NCBI RefSeq assembly: GCF_005670685.2
Contig: NZ_CP062008.1
Location: forward strand, 5,146,001 to 5,210,000
Source of the DNA: Mycolicibacterium mucogenicum DSM 44124
GTDB lineage: Bacteria > Actinomycetota > Actinomycetes > Mycobacteriales > Mycobacteriaceae
Direction: 5' to 3'
Length of the DNA stretch: 64,000 nucleotides
Under the pieces are notes generated by a model. That model did not search any database and was not told the DNA's origin. It saw nothing but the letters and a program-made list of their open reading frames with translations. Positions within the stretch are counted from its first letter, which is position 1. The number at the start of each line of letters is the position of its first letter. Shown here piece after piece: positions 16,517 to 24,323 of this stretch. Position numbers and translations under genes: made by a program.

Positions 16517-16577
16517 CGCGAGCAGACGTAAAACTGCACGTCAGCCGTGCAAACGAACAGTTTTACGTCTGCTCGCG
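16517..16577. terminator. Long nested palindrome after the Rv3520c-like gene
   Basis: Arms of 19 bp (16517-16535, starting cgcgagcagacg; 16559-16577) pair perfectly. Between them lies a second small hairpin (gcacg-tcagc-cgtgc, 16536-16550) and an 8-nt bulge. It is 8 bp beyond the stop of the F420-type oxidoreductase. The outer arm begins with the same gagcagacg as the palindrome at 48040-48097. Confidence 0.7.
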
Positions 16578-16584
16578 AGGGAAA

Positions 16585-17616
16585 CTAGACCAATTCAGCC
16601 AGCTGGTTGATCTGCTCGACCGACTTGGCCCCGACGACCATCATCGTCACGCCCGAGGCCTCCCAGGCCTTGATCTGTTCCTTGACGTAGTCGAGGTTGC
16701 CGACGATCGCGGAGTCGTCGACCAAATCGTCCGGAATGACCTTGGCCGCCTCGTCCTTGCGGTCGCTGCGGAACAGCTTCGTGACGTCGTCGACGACCTC
16801 GGAGTAGCCCATGCGGCGGTACACCTCGGCGTGGAAGTTGGTGTCCTCGGAGCCCATGCCGCCCATGTAGAGCGCCAGGTGCGGCTTCATCATCTCCATG
16901 ACCATCGGCCGGTCGTCGGTGACGATGATCTGCGCGGTCGCACAGATTTCGAACGTCTCACGGGTACGACGGGCACCGGCGCGGGCGAAGCCCTCGTCGA
17001 GCCATTCGTTGTACATGCCGGAGATGCGCGGCGAGTAGAAGATCGGCAGCCACCCATCGGCGATCTCGGCGGCCAGCGCGACGTTCTTGGGGCCTTCGGC
17101 GCCCAGCATCACCGGGATGTCCGCGCGCAGCGGATGCGTGATGGGCTTGAGCGGCTTACCCAGCCCCGTCGTGCCCTCACCCGAGAGCGGCAGCGGGTAG
17201 TGCGGGCCGGCGCTGGTCACCGGCGCCTCGCGGGCCCACACCTGGCGCAGGATGTCGATGTATTCGCGGGTGCGCGCCAACGGCTTCGGGAACTTCTGGC
17301 CGTACCAGCCCTCGACGACCTGCGGCCCCGAGACGCCGAGGCCCAGGATGTGGCGGCCGCCCGACAGATGGTCGAGGGTCAGCGCTGCCATGGCACACGC
17401 CGTGGGCGTGCGGGCCGACATCTGGATGACCGAGGTGCCCAGGCGCATCCGTGTGGTTTCCCGGCCCCACCAGGCCAGCGGCGTGTAGGCATCCGAGCCC
17501 CAGGCCTCCGCGGTGAAGACGGTGTCGAAACCGGCTTCCTCCGCGGCGGCGACGAGCGTCGCGTGGTCGGTGGGCGCCTTGGCACCCCAGTATCCGAGCT
17601 GCAAACCGAGTTTCAT
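16585..17616 (-). CDS. F420-dependent LLM-class oxidoreductase (Rv3520c-like)
   Basis: 343-residue luciferase-like TIM-barrel protein, matching Rv3520c in place and length. Members use F420H2 or FMN. Visible: GLQLGYWGAKAPTDHATLV at the N-terminus, FDTVFTAEAWGSDAYTPLAWWGRETTRMRLGTSV-type barrel strands (abridged), GLGVSGPQVVEGWYG and LGAEGPKNVALAAEIADGWLPIFYSP. Substrate unknown; a steroid ketone or side-chain intermediate is plausible since it lies in the KstR regulon and faces the ltp4/ltp3 module. ATG 17616 with GGAAAGGCGACCCC upstream. Confidence 0.82.
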   Translation of the reverse strand: MKLGLQLGYWGAKAPTDHATLVAAAEEAGFDTVFTAEAWGSDAYTPLAWWGRETTRMRLGTSVIQMSARTPTACAMAALTLDHLSGGRHILGLGVSGPQVVEGWYGQKFPKPLARTREYIDILRQVWAREAPVTSAGPHYPLPLSGEGTTGLGKPLKPITHPLRADIPVMLGAEGPKNVALAAEIADGWLPIFYSPRISGMYNEWLDEGFARAGARRTRETFEICATAQIIVTDDRPMVMEMMKPHLALYMGGMGSEDTNFHAEVYRRMGYSEVVDDVTKLFRSDRKDEAAKVIPDDLVDDSAIVGNLDYVKEQIKAWEASGVTMMVVGAKSVEQINQLAELV

Positions 17617-17651
17617 GGGGTCGCCTTTCCGAGGGTGCTTGCCACGATTGT

Positions 17652-17665
17652 TAGAACCTGTTCTA
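17652..17665. promoter_or_regulatory. KstR-type operator, perfect palindrome
   Basis: tagaacctgttcta is fully symmetric in its arms. It lies in the 58-bp gap between the divergent oxidoreductase and DUF35 genes, 9 bp before the GTG of the latter. Confidence 0.88.
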
Positions 17666-17674
17666 CTCGATGCC

Positions 17675-18688
17675 GTGAGCGTTAGCCAAAGCAGCCCAGC
17701 CCAGATGGCAGGCCATGAGCCGCCCCTTTCGGCTCCGCTGAAACTGTCATTCGACTACACCCGTTCAGTCGGTCCGGTCCTGAGTCAGTTCTTCACCGCG
17801 CTGCGCGGACGACGCATCGTCGGCACCCGCGGTTCGGACGGCCGGGTACACGTCCCGCCCGCCGAGTATGACCCTGTCACGTACGAGGCCCTGACCGAGG
17901 TGGTTCCGGTTTCCAGTGTCGGCACCGTGGTGTCGTGGACCTGGCAGCCCGAGCCCCTGGAAGGCCAGCCCCTGCAGCGTCCGTTCGCCTGGGCGCTGAT
18001 CAAGCTGGACGGCGCCGACACCCCGCTGTTGCACGCCGTCGATCTGGGCGAAGGCGCCGCGGCGGCCTCCCTCGAGTCCGGCGATCGCGTCCGCGCGCAC
18101 TGGGTCGACGAGCCTGTCGGTGCCATCACGGACATCGCGTACTTCGTGCCCGGGGAAGACGCTGTAGAACCATTGCCGGCCGACGATCGCGACCCCGTGA
18201 CCATGCTGGTCTCGCCGTCGTCCATCGAAATCCAGCACACCGCTTCACTTCCCGAGAGCACCTTCCTGCGCGGCCTGCAGGAGGGCAAGCTGCTCGGTGG
18301 CCGCACCAAGGTCGGCCGCGACGGCAAGCCGGGCCCGGTGCTGTTCCCGCCGAAGGAGGCCGACCCGGCCACCGGCATGGTCCTCGACGAGTTCGTCGAG
18401 CTGCCCGACCGCGGCACCGTCACGACCTTCGCGATCATCAACATCCCGTTCCCGGGTCAGCGCATCAAGCCGCCGTATGTGGCCGCCTACGTGCTGCTCG
18501 ACGGTGCCGACATCCCGTTCCTGCACCTGGTCACCGAGATCGACGCGGCCGACGTCCGGATGGGCATGCGGGTCGAGGCGGTGTGGAAGCCCCGTGAGGA
18601 ATGGGGCCTGGGCATCGACAACATCTCGCACTTCAAACCGTCCGGCGAACCCGACGCCGACTACGACTCGTACAAGCACCACCTGTAA
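17675..18688 (+). CDS. Tandem DUF35 OB-fold protein, thiolase/aldolase partner (Rv3521-like)
   Basis: 337 residues containing two DUF35-like units: residues ~20-165 (FFTALRGRRIVGTRGSDGRVHVPPAEYDP ... abridged) and ~185-330 (FLRGLQEGKLLGGRTKVGRDGKPGPV ... VEAVWKPREEWGLGIDNISHF). DUF35 proteins bind SCP2-type thiolases/aldolases; the ChsH2 DUF35 domain does so with Ltp2. In the usual N-terminal zinc ribbon four Cys are expected; here both copies lack Cys, so no zinc site. Starts at GTG 17675, 9 bp after the KstR operator, 9 bp before ltp4. Probably the partner of Ltp3/Ltp4. Confidence 0.82.
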   Translation: MSVSQSSPAQMAGHEPPLSAPLKLSFDYTRSVGPVLSQFFTALRGRRIVGTRGSDGRVHVPPAEYDPVTYEALTEVVPVSSVGTVVSWTWQPEPLEGQPLQRPFAWALIKLDGADTPLLHAVDLGEGAAAASLESGDRVRAHWVDEPVGAITDIAYFVPGEDAVEPLPADDRDPVTMLVSPSSIEIQHTASLPESTFLRGLQEGKLLGGRTKVGRDGKPGPVLFPPKEADPATGMVLDEFVELPDRGTVTTFAIINIPFPGQRIKPPYVAAYVLLDGADIPFLHLVTEIDAADVRMGMRVEAVWKPREEWGLGIDNISHFKPSGEPDADYDSYKHHL

Positions 18689-18697
18689 AGGGCCACA

Positions 18698-19762
18698 ATG
18701 ACTTCCAGCGATGTAGCTGTCGTCGGGTTCGCGCATGCCCCGCATGTGCGCCGCACCGACGGCACCACGAACGGCGTCGAGATGCTGATGCCGTGCTTTG
18801 CCAAGCTGTTCACCGAATTGGGCCTGCAGCAGACCGACATCGGCTTCTGGTGCTCAGGTTCTTCGGATTACCTTGCCGGCCGGGCATTCTCGTTCATCTC
18901 GGCCATCGACTCCATCGGCGCGGTGCCGCCGATCAACGAGTCGCACGTCGAGATGGACGCCGCGTGGGCGCTGTACGAGGCCTACATCAAGATCCTGACG
19001 GGCGAGGTCGACACCGCGCTGGTCTACGGCTTCGGCAAGGGCAGCGCCGGCACCCTGCGCCGGGTGCTGGCCCTGCAGACCGACCCGTACACCGTCTCGC
19101 CGCTGTGGCCGGACGCCGTCTCGATGGCGGGGCTGCAGGCCCGGTTCGGCCTGGACGCCGGCAAGTGGACCGCCGAGCAGATGGCGCAGGTGGCGCTGGA
19201 CTCGTTCGCCGTCGCCGAGCGCGTCGACCGTCTCGAGTCCGCAGCCAGCGTCAGCGAGCTGCTGTCCCGGCCGTTCTTCGCCGACCCGCTGCGCCGTCAC
19301 GACATCGCGCCGATCACCGACGGCGCGTCCGCGATCGTGCTGGCCTCGGCCGACAAGGCGCGCGAACTGCGCGAAAACCCGGCCTGGATAACCGGTTTCG
19401 AGCACCGCATCGAGACCCCGATCCTGGGTGCCCGTGATCTCACGGTCTCGACGTCGACCGCCGCTTCGGCCGCCGCCGCCACGGGCGGGGACCCCGGTTC
19501 GATCGACATCGCCGAACTGCACGCGCCGTTCAGCCACCAGCAGCTGATCCTCACCGAGGCGATCGGGCTCAAGGACTCGACCAAGATCAACCCGTCGGGT
19601 GGCGCGTTGGCCGCCAACCCGATGTTCTCCGCCGGCCTGGAGCGCATCGGCTTCGCCGCCGAGCACATCTTCAACGGCTCGGCGAACCGCGTGCTGGCCC
19701 ACGCCACGAGTGGTCCTGCGCTGCAACAGAATCTGATTGCCGTCCTGGAGGGTAAGAACTGA
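18698..19762 (+). CDS. ltp4: Ltp4, SCP2-thiolase-like steroid aldolase subunit
   Basis: 354 residues, ortholog of Rv3522. Thiolase fold of the lipid-transfer/SCP2 class; relatives catalyse retro-aldol C-C cleavage of side-chain acyl-CoAs. In Rhodococcus, ltp3/ltp4 are needed for C24-branched phytosterol side chains. The classical N-terminal nucleophilic Cys is replaced in FWCSGSSDYLAGRAFSFI surroundings, and the C-terminal GGALAANPMFSAGLERIGFAAEHI carries the family loop. AAAGGG precedes ATG 18698. TGA overlaps the next ATG by 1 nt, indicating coupled synthesis with Ltp3, a likely heteromer. Confidence 0.88.
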   Translation: MTSSDVAVVGFAHAPHVRRTDGTTNGVEMLMPCFAKLFTELGLQQTDIGFWCSGSSDYLAGRAFSFISAIDSIGAVPPINESHVEMDAAWALYEAYIKILTGEVDTALVYGFGKGSAGTLRRVLALQTDPYTVSPLWPDAVSMAGLQARFGLDAGKWTAEQMAQVALDSFAVAERVDRLESAASVSELLSRPFFADPLRRHDIAPITDGASAIVLASADKARELRENPAWITGFEHRIETPILGARDLTVSTSTAASAAAATGGDPGSIDIAELHAPFSHQQLILTEAIGLKDSTKINPSGGALAANPMFSAGLERIGFAAEHIFNGSANRVLAHATSGPALQQNLIAVLEGKN

Positions 19763-20937
19763 TGGCGAACAAAGCTGCCGTCCTCGGTACGGGACAGACC
19801 AAGTACGTCGCCAAGCGTTCCGACGTCTCGATGAACGGCCTGGTGCGCGAGGCCATCGATAGAGCGCTCGCCGACTCCGGTTGCACCATGGCCGATATCG
19901 ACGCCGTCGTCGTCGGTAAGGCACCGGACTTCTTCGAGGGCGTCATGATGCCCGAGCTGTTCATGGCCGACGCCACCGGCGCCACCAACAAGCCGCTGAT
20001 CCGCGTGCACACCGCCGGTTCGGTGGGTGGCTCGACCGCGATCGTCGCCGCCAGCCTGGTGAAGTCCGGCAAGTACCGCCGCGTGCTGACCATGGCGTGG
20101 GAGAAGCAGTCCGAATCGAATGCCATGTGGGCACTGTCGATTCCGGTGCCGTTCACCAAGCCGGTCGGCGCGGGCGCGGGCGGCTACTTCGCCCCGCACG
20201 TGCGGGCCTACATCCGTCGCTCGGGCGCACCGGAGAACATCGGCGCCATGGTCGCGGTCAAGGACCGGCTCAATGGCGCCAAGAATCCGCTGGCGCACCT
20301 GCACCAGCCCGACATCACCGTCGAGAAGGTGATGTCGTCGCAGATGCTCTGGGACCCGATCCGTTTCGACGAGACCTGCCCGTCGTCCGACGGTGCGGCC
20401 GCGCTGGTGATCGGCAACGAGGAAGTGGCCGACGCCCGCGTCGCCGAGGGACATCCGGTGGCCTGGATCCACGCCACCGCGCTGCGCACCGAACCGCTGG
20501 CCTACTCGGGCCGCGATCAGGTGAACCCGCAGGCCGGCCGCGACGCGGCCGCCGCCCTGTGGCGCGATGCCGGGATCACCAGCCCGATCGACGAAATCGA
20601 TTGCGCCGAGGTCTATGTGCCGTTCTCGTGGTACGAGCCGATGTGGCTGGAGAACCTGGGCTTCGCGCCCGAAGGTGAAGGCTGGAAGCTGACGCAGGCG
20701 GGCGAGACCGCCATCGGCGGCAAGATTCCGTTCAACGCCTCCGGCGGTGTGCTCTCGTCGAATCCCATTGGCGCATCCGGCATGATCCGCTTCGCCGAGT
20801 CGGCCATCCAGGTCATGGGTAAGGCCGGCGACCACCAGGTCGAGGGCGCCCGCAAGGCACTGGGCCACGCGTACGGCGGTGGCGCACAGTACTACTCGAT
20901 GTGGGTCGTCTCGAGCGACAAGCCTGGAAAGAACTGA
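19762..20937 (+). CDS. ltp3: Ltp3, SCP2-thiolase-like steroid aldolase subunit
   Basis: 391 residues, ortholog of Rv3523, partner of Ltp4. Thiolase fold: VHTAGSVGGSTAIVAASLV (~92-110) occupies the nucleophile loop without the usual Cys, as in retro-aldolases. The C-terminal FNASGGVLSSNPIGASGMIRFAE holds the family's substrate loop and KALGHAYGGGAQYYSMWV the last active-site strand. It begins inside the ltp4 stop (TGATG) and ends 1 bp before the NTF2-like gene. Together with the DUF35 gene it forms an aldolase module analogous to Ltp2-ChsH2. Confidence 0.9.
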   Translation: MANKAAVLGTGQTKYVAKRSDVSMNGLVREAIDRALADSGCTMADIDAVVVGKAPDFFEGVMMPELFMADATGATNKPLIRVHTAGSVGGSTAIVAASLVKSGKYRRVLTMAWEKQSESNAMWALSIPVPFTKPVGAGAGGYFAPHVRAYIRRSGAPENIGAMVAVKDRLNGAKNPLAHLHQPDITVEKVMSSQMLWDPIRFDETCPSSDGAAALVIGNEEVADARVAEGHPVAWIHATALRTEPLAYSGRDQVNPQAGRDAAAALWRDAGITSPIDEIDCAEVYVPFSWYEPMWLENLGFAPEGEGWKLTQAGETAIGGKIPFNASGGVLSSNPIGASGMIRFAESAIQVMGKAGDHQVEGARKALGHAYGGGAQYYSMWVVSSDKPGKN

Positions 20938-20938
20938 C

Positions 20939-21340
20939 ATGACGGTTTCCGATCCGAATCATCCCGCACACCTGGCCGGCAAACGGTCGCGCGATGCCGT
21001 CGCCGCCCGCGACAAGGAGGCCTGGCTGGCCAACTTCGCCGACGACGCCATCGTGCAGGACCCGATCGGGCCGTCGTTCCTCGATCCCGAGGGCAAGGGA
21101 CACCGCGGTAAGGAAGCCATCTCGGCCTTCTGGGACAAGGCAATCGCGCCCACCGACAGTCTTGTGTTCAACTTCGAGACCACCTATCAGTGCGGTGACG
21201 AGGAAGCGAACGTCGGCAACATCGTGACCACCATCGGCGGGCACGACTTCACCACCCACGGCGTCTTCACCTACCGCGCCAACGAAGCCGGGCAGCTACT
21301 GGCACTGCGCGCCTTCTGGGAAGCGCCGCGTACCTCGTGA
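20939..21340 (+). CDS. NTF2/SnoaL-like protein (ketosteroid-isomerase fold)
   Basis: 133 residues with the alpha+beta cone fold of the NTF2/ketosteroid isomerase family: KEAWLANFADDAIVQDPIG near the N-terminus, GHRGKEAISAFWDKAI mid-protein, and alternating strands to THGVFTYRANEAGQLLALRAFWE. It could be an isomerase, hydratase or a binding subunit. It starts with ATG 1 nt after the ltp3 stop (TGACATGA), so it is the last gene of the DUF35-ltp4-ltp3 operon. A ketosteroid side-chain or ring substrate is an inference from the operon. Its TGA stop begins a long palindrome. Confidence 0.75.
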   Translation: MTVSDPNHPAHLAGKRSRDAVAARDKEAWLANFADDAIVQDPIGPSFLDPEGKGHRGKEAISAFWDKAIAPTDSLVFNFETTYQCGDEEANVGNIVTTIGGHDFTTHGVFTYRANEAGQLLALRAFWEAPRTS

Positions 21341-21389
21341 TTTGTGCACGATTTTCCGCGCTGGCCGCGGAAAATCGTGCACAAATCAC
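21337..21389. terminator. Long perfect palindrome spanning the stop codon, copy 2
   Basis: Arms of 24 bp (21337-21360, 21366-21389) around a 5-nt loop (ctggc). Arm sequence is identical to copy 1 at 13238-13292. The left arm contains the TGA stop of the NTF2-like gene (21338-21340); the right arm ends 3 bp before the converging secreted-protein gene's stop. Likely a bidirectional terminator. Confidence 0.75.
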
Positions 21390-21392
21390 CGG

Positions 21393-21917
21393 TTAGAAAG
21401 TCCAGGAACCCGACGGCTGCAGGACGAAGCCGTGGCCGCCGTCGGTGGTGTCGATACAGGCGGTGACGCCACCGGCGACCACGCCGCATGTCGTGGTCGC
21501 CAGAGTCACCTTCTCCCCGGGCGCCAGTAGTGGCGCGCCGGCCAGATCGGCCGGGACGTCGCCGCGGTAGTTGCTGACCGTCCCCGCATTGGCCGCGTGC
21601 AGCTGTGCCACCCCGAAATCACGTGGCGCCTTGGCGGTGGGATCGACCGTGACGCCCAGACCCGCCATCCCCGGCACCGGCCCGTAGCACCGCACGACCG
21701 GCCCGGTGCCGGACAACGTGCTGAGCAGACACGCCAGTCCGTCGGGCGTGGAGAACTTCACCATCTGCTGATCGGTGCGCTGGTACGTCGTCAGGTGCGT
21801 GTTGGTGACGACGTTGAAGCCCGTGAAGTCGGGGAAGTTGGGTGGCGGCGCGGCGTGCGCCGACGGAGCCGTCAGCGCGATGGAGGCACCGGCCAGGACG
21901 AAGAGCGGCAGCTTCAT
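21393..21917 (-). CDS. Secreted protein of unknown function (174 aa)
   Basis: A Sec signal peptide (MKLPLFVLAGASIALTAPSAHA, cleavage after AHA) is followed by a ~150-residue domain with four Cys (near 61, 75, 144 and 154), fit for two disulfides outside the membrane. The family is common in mycobacteria as 'secreted protein' with strands such as KFSTPDGLACLLS and FVLQPSGSWTF. I do not recognise a function. It converges on the NTF2-like gene through the 21337-21389 palindrome and is 57 bp downstream of the carbonic anhydrase gene on the same strand. Confidence 0.7.
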   Translation of the reverse strand: MKLPLFVLAGASIALTAPSAHAAPPPNFPDFTGFNVVTNTHLTTYQRTDQQMVKFSTPDGLACLLSTLSGTGPVVRCYGPVPGMAGLGVTVDPTAKAPRDFGVAQLHAANAGTVSNYRGDVPADLAGAPLLAPGEKVTLATTTCGVVAGGVTACIDTTDGGHGFVLQPSGSWTF

Positions 21918-21974
21918 GCGCCCAGTCTTGGCCGAACGTCGGCCGGATTGTCCGATTTCGGCGAAATCCGGGCT

Positions 21975-22499
21975 CTACAGCTCTTCCAGCCCCGCCAGGT
22001 AACGCTCGGCCAGCTCGCGGTAGGCCTGCGGGTTGGTATTGATCCACGCCTCGGCGCCGGTCCCGGCGATCGGGCCGCGAATCTTGGCCGGCGAACCCAC
22101 GACCAGCACTTCGTCGGGGATCTTGGTCCCGGCGACCACCAGCGAATGGGCCGCGACCAGGCTGCGCCTGCCGATCACCGCGCCGTCGAGGATGGTGCTG
22201 TTGTTGGCGATCAGCGCTTCGGCACCGACATGGGCGCCGTGCACGACGCACAGGTGGGCGATGGTCGCGCCGGGCCCGATGTCGACCGGAATGCCGGGCG
22301 GAGCGTGCAGCACGGACCCGTCCTGCACGTTTGCACCGTTGCGGATGACGACGGGCGCGTAATCGGCGCGCAGAACCGCGTTGAACCACACCGAGGCCCC
22401 GGCTTCGACACGAACATCGCCGATCAGGACGGCGGTGGGGGCGATGAACGCCGTGGGGTCGACGACCGGGCTTCGGCCCTCGAACGAGTAAAGCGGCAT
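21975..22499 (-). CDS. Gamma-class carbonic anhydrase-like hexapeptide protein
   Basis: 174 residues built of left-handed beta-helix hexapeptide repeats (FIAPTAVLIGDVRVEAGASVWFNAVLR-type, abridged). It has the zinc His ligands of gamma carbonic anhydrases: SVLHAPPG, TIAHLCVVHG with paired His. Position matches Rv3525c. It would act as a trimer with zinc between subunits, converting CO2 and bicarbonate, perhaps matching CO2 released in sterol breakdown. It diverges from kshA; the KstR operator 22555-22568 lies 55 bp upstream of its ATG. Confidence 0.87.
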   Translation of the reverse strand: MPLYSFEGRSPVVDPTAFIAPTAVLIGDVRVEAGASVWFNAVLRADYAPVVIRNGANVQDGSVLHAPPGIPVDIGPGATIAHLCVVHGAHVGAEALIANNSTILDGAVIGRRSLVAAHSLVVAGTKIPDEVLVVGSPAKIRGPIAGTGAEAWINTNPQAYRELAERYLAGLEEL

Positions 22500-22554
22500 G
22501 ACATAGATATACCGCAGGTCGGGACGCTTGCATTGCGCTGCACCGAGGAAAAAC

Positions 22555-22568
22555 TGTAACGTGTTCTA
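22555..22568. promoter_or_regulatory. KstR-type operator between carbonic anhydrase and kshA
   Basis: tgtaacgtgttcta fits TnnAACnnGTTnnA, 28 bp before the kshA GTG start. Confidence 0.86.
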
Positions 22569-22596
22569 GTTACTAGGCACAGATTGGGAGGCCAAG

Positions 22597-23751
22597 GTGA
22601 GCACCGAAACCGCGGGGGTTCGCGAGATCGATACCGGCGCGCTGCCGGACCGCTTTGCCCGTGGATGGCACTGCGTGGGTCCTGTGAAGAACTTCCTGGA
22701 CGGCAAGCCGCATTCTTTCGAGGCGTTCGGCACCAAATTGGTGGTGTTCGCGGACTCGAAAGGCGACCTGAAAATCCTGGACGGCTACTGCCGCCACATG
22801 GGCGGGGACCTGTCGCAGGGCACCATCAAAGGTGACGCGGTCGCCTGCCCGTTCCACGACTGGCGCTGGGGCGGGGACGGCAAATGCCAACTGGTGCCCT
22901 ACGCCAAGCGCACGCCGCGCCTGGCCCGCACCCGCGCCTGGCAGACCGACGTGCGCGGCGGCCTGCTGTTCGTCTGGCACGACCACGAGGGCAACGGCCC
23001 CACCGACGAGGTCCGCATCCCGGAGATCCCCGAAGCCGCCAGCGACGAGTGGACCGACTGGCAGTGGAACTCGATGCTCATCGAGGGCAGCAACTGCCGC
23101 GAGATCATCGACAACGTCACCGACATGGCGCACTTCTTCTACATCCACTACGGCCTGCCGACGTACTTCAAGAACGTCTTCGAAGGCCACATCGCCAGCC
23201 AGTACCTGCACAACGTGGGACGCCCCGACATCGGCGGCATGGGCACCCAGTACGGCGAAGCGCACCTGGATTCGGAGGCCTCGTACTTCGGGCCGTCGTT
23301 CATGATCAACTGGCTGCACAACAACTACAGCGGCTACAAGGCCGAGTCGATCCTGATCAACTGCCACTACCCGGTCAGCCAGGACGCCTTCGTGCTGCAG
23401 TGGGGCGTCATCGTCGAAAAGCCCAAGGGCATGGACGAAAAGACCACCCAGAAGCTCGCCGACGCCATGACCGACGGGGTCAGCAAGGGCTTCATGCAGG
23501 ACGTCGAAATCTGGAAGCACAAGACCCGCATCGACAACCCGCTGCTGGTCGAAGAAGACGGCGCGGTCTACCAGATGCGCCGCTGGTACCAGCAGTTCTA
23601 CGTCGACGTCGCCGACATCACCCCGGACATGACCGACCGCTTCGAGTTGGAGATCGACACCACCGTCGCCAACGAGAAATGGCAGGGCGAAGTGGCCGAG
23701 AACCTGCGCCTGCAGGCCGAGGCCAAGGAATCCGCAGAGCAGACCAGCTGA
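22597..23751 (+). CDS. kshA: KshA, oxygenase of 3-ketosteroid 9alpha-hydroxylase
   Basis: 384-residue Rieske non-heme iron oxygenase, ortholog of Rv3526. It 9alpha-hydroxylates 4-androstenedione or CoA-thioester steroids, which with KstD opens ring B. Rieske ligands: C65-R-H67 and C84-P-F-H87. Mononuclear iron site: NVTDMAHFFYIHYG with H179 and H184, plus a distal Asp. It needs the reductase KshB, which is not in this window. Starts at GTG 22597 after GGGAGG. Its stop overlaps the following ATG (TGATG). Confidence 0.96.
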   Translation: MSTETAGVREIDTGALPDRFARGWHCVGPVKNFLDGKPHSFEAFGTKLVVFADSKGDLKILDGYCRHMGGDLSQGTIKGDAVACPFHDWRWGGDGKCQLVPYAKRTPRLARTRAWQTDVRGGLLFVWHDHEGNGPTDEVRIPEIPEAASDEWTDWQWNSMLIEGSNCREIIDNVTDMAHFFYIHYGLPTYFKNVFEGHIASQYLHNVGRPDIGGMGTQYGEAHLDSEASYFGPSFMINWLHNNYSGYKAESILINCHYPVSQDAFVLQWGVIVEKPKGMDEKTTQKLADAMTDGVSKGFMQDVEIWKHKTRIDNPLLVEEDGAVYQMRRWYQQFYVDVADITPDMTDRFELEIDTTVANEKWQGEVAENLRLQAEAKESAEQTS

Positions 23752-24251
23752 TGACCCAGCACAGCGGGCGGGATCAGGCTCGGAGCCCATTTGTCGGCAC
23801 CGCCGACGAAGCCGAGAGCCTGGCCCGTTCGATGCTGCAGCTGATGGGTCATGGCGAAGACGACGACCACGCCCATCCCGCATCCGATGCACCGGCGAAC
23901 GGATCCTGGTCCAAGGCACCGGATTTCGCCGGTGACCCGGTGCGGCTGGCCGCGGTTCGTGAAGCCACCGCGGCCGACCGTCAGCGGTACCTGACCTCGG
24001 GCCTGGTTCCGGTGGACTGCCGGTTCTGCCACTCGACGGTATCGGTGAAGAAGTTGGGTCCGGAACACACTGCGGTGCAGTGGAATTCGGAGGCGACGCA
24101 GCGGTGCGCGTATTTCAGCGAGATCCGTGCCGAAGGCGGCGACCCCAGCCGCAGCCGCTCGTGCCCGAAGATGTCCGACAGCATCAAGCATGCGGTCGCC
24201 GAGGGGTGCCTGGAGGAGTTCTCCACCGCCCCCTCCCCCGGCGACGGCTGA
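23751..24251 (+). CDS. Small Cys-rich protein coupled to kshA (Rv3527-like)
   Basis: 166 residues, positionally equivalent to Rv3527, function unknown. The N-terminal half is acidic/His-rich (MGHGEDDDHAHPASD). The C-terminal half holds four Cys: VDCRFCHSTVSVKK (CxxC), ATQRCAYFSE, and RSCPKMSD, with nearby His, enough for one zinc or Fe-S site. A longer frame runs antiparallel in phase through kshA, but ATG 23751 overlapping the kshA TGA is the coupled start. A role in maturing, holding or feeding electrons to KshA is an inference from the fixed neighbourhood. Confidence 0.75.
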   Translation: MTQHSGRDQARSPFVGTADEAESLARSMLQLMGHGEDDDHAHPASDAPANGSWSKAPDFAGDPVRLAAVREATAADRQRYLTSGLVPVDCRFCHSTVSVKKLGPEHTAVQWNSEATQRCAYFSEIRAEGGDPSRSRSCPKMSDSIKHAVAEGCLEEFSTAPSPGDG

Positions 24252-24270
24252 GTTTCTCTCGCGCAGAAAC

Positions 24271-24310
24271 GCGAAAACCCCCTGAATCGCTTGATTCAGG
24301 GGGTTTTCGC
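24271..24310. terminator. Bidirectional terminator between kshA operon and stf
   Basis: 18-bp perfect stem (24271-24288 / 24293-24310; gcgaaaaccccctgaatc) with a 4-nt loop, in the 72-bp gap between converging genes. Confidence 0.85.
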
Positions 24311-24323
24311 GATTGTTCAGCTG

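Noticed and set aside
13238..21389. Paired identical palindromes as the ends of one transposable element
   Set aside because: The 8-kb interval between them contains normal sterol genes, no transposase and no target duplication; they are better read as separate dispersed repeats.
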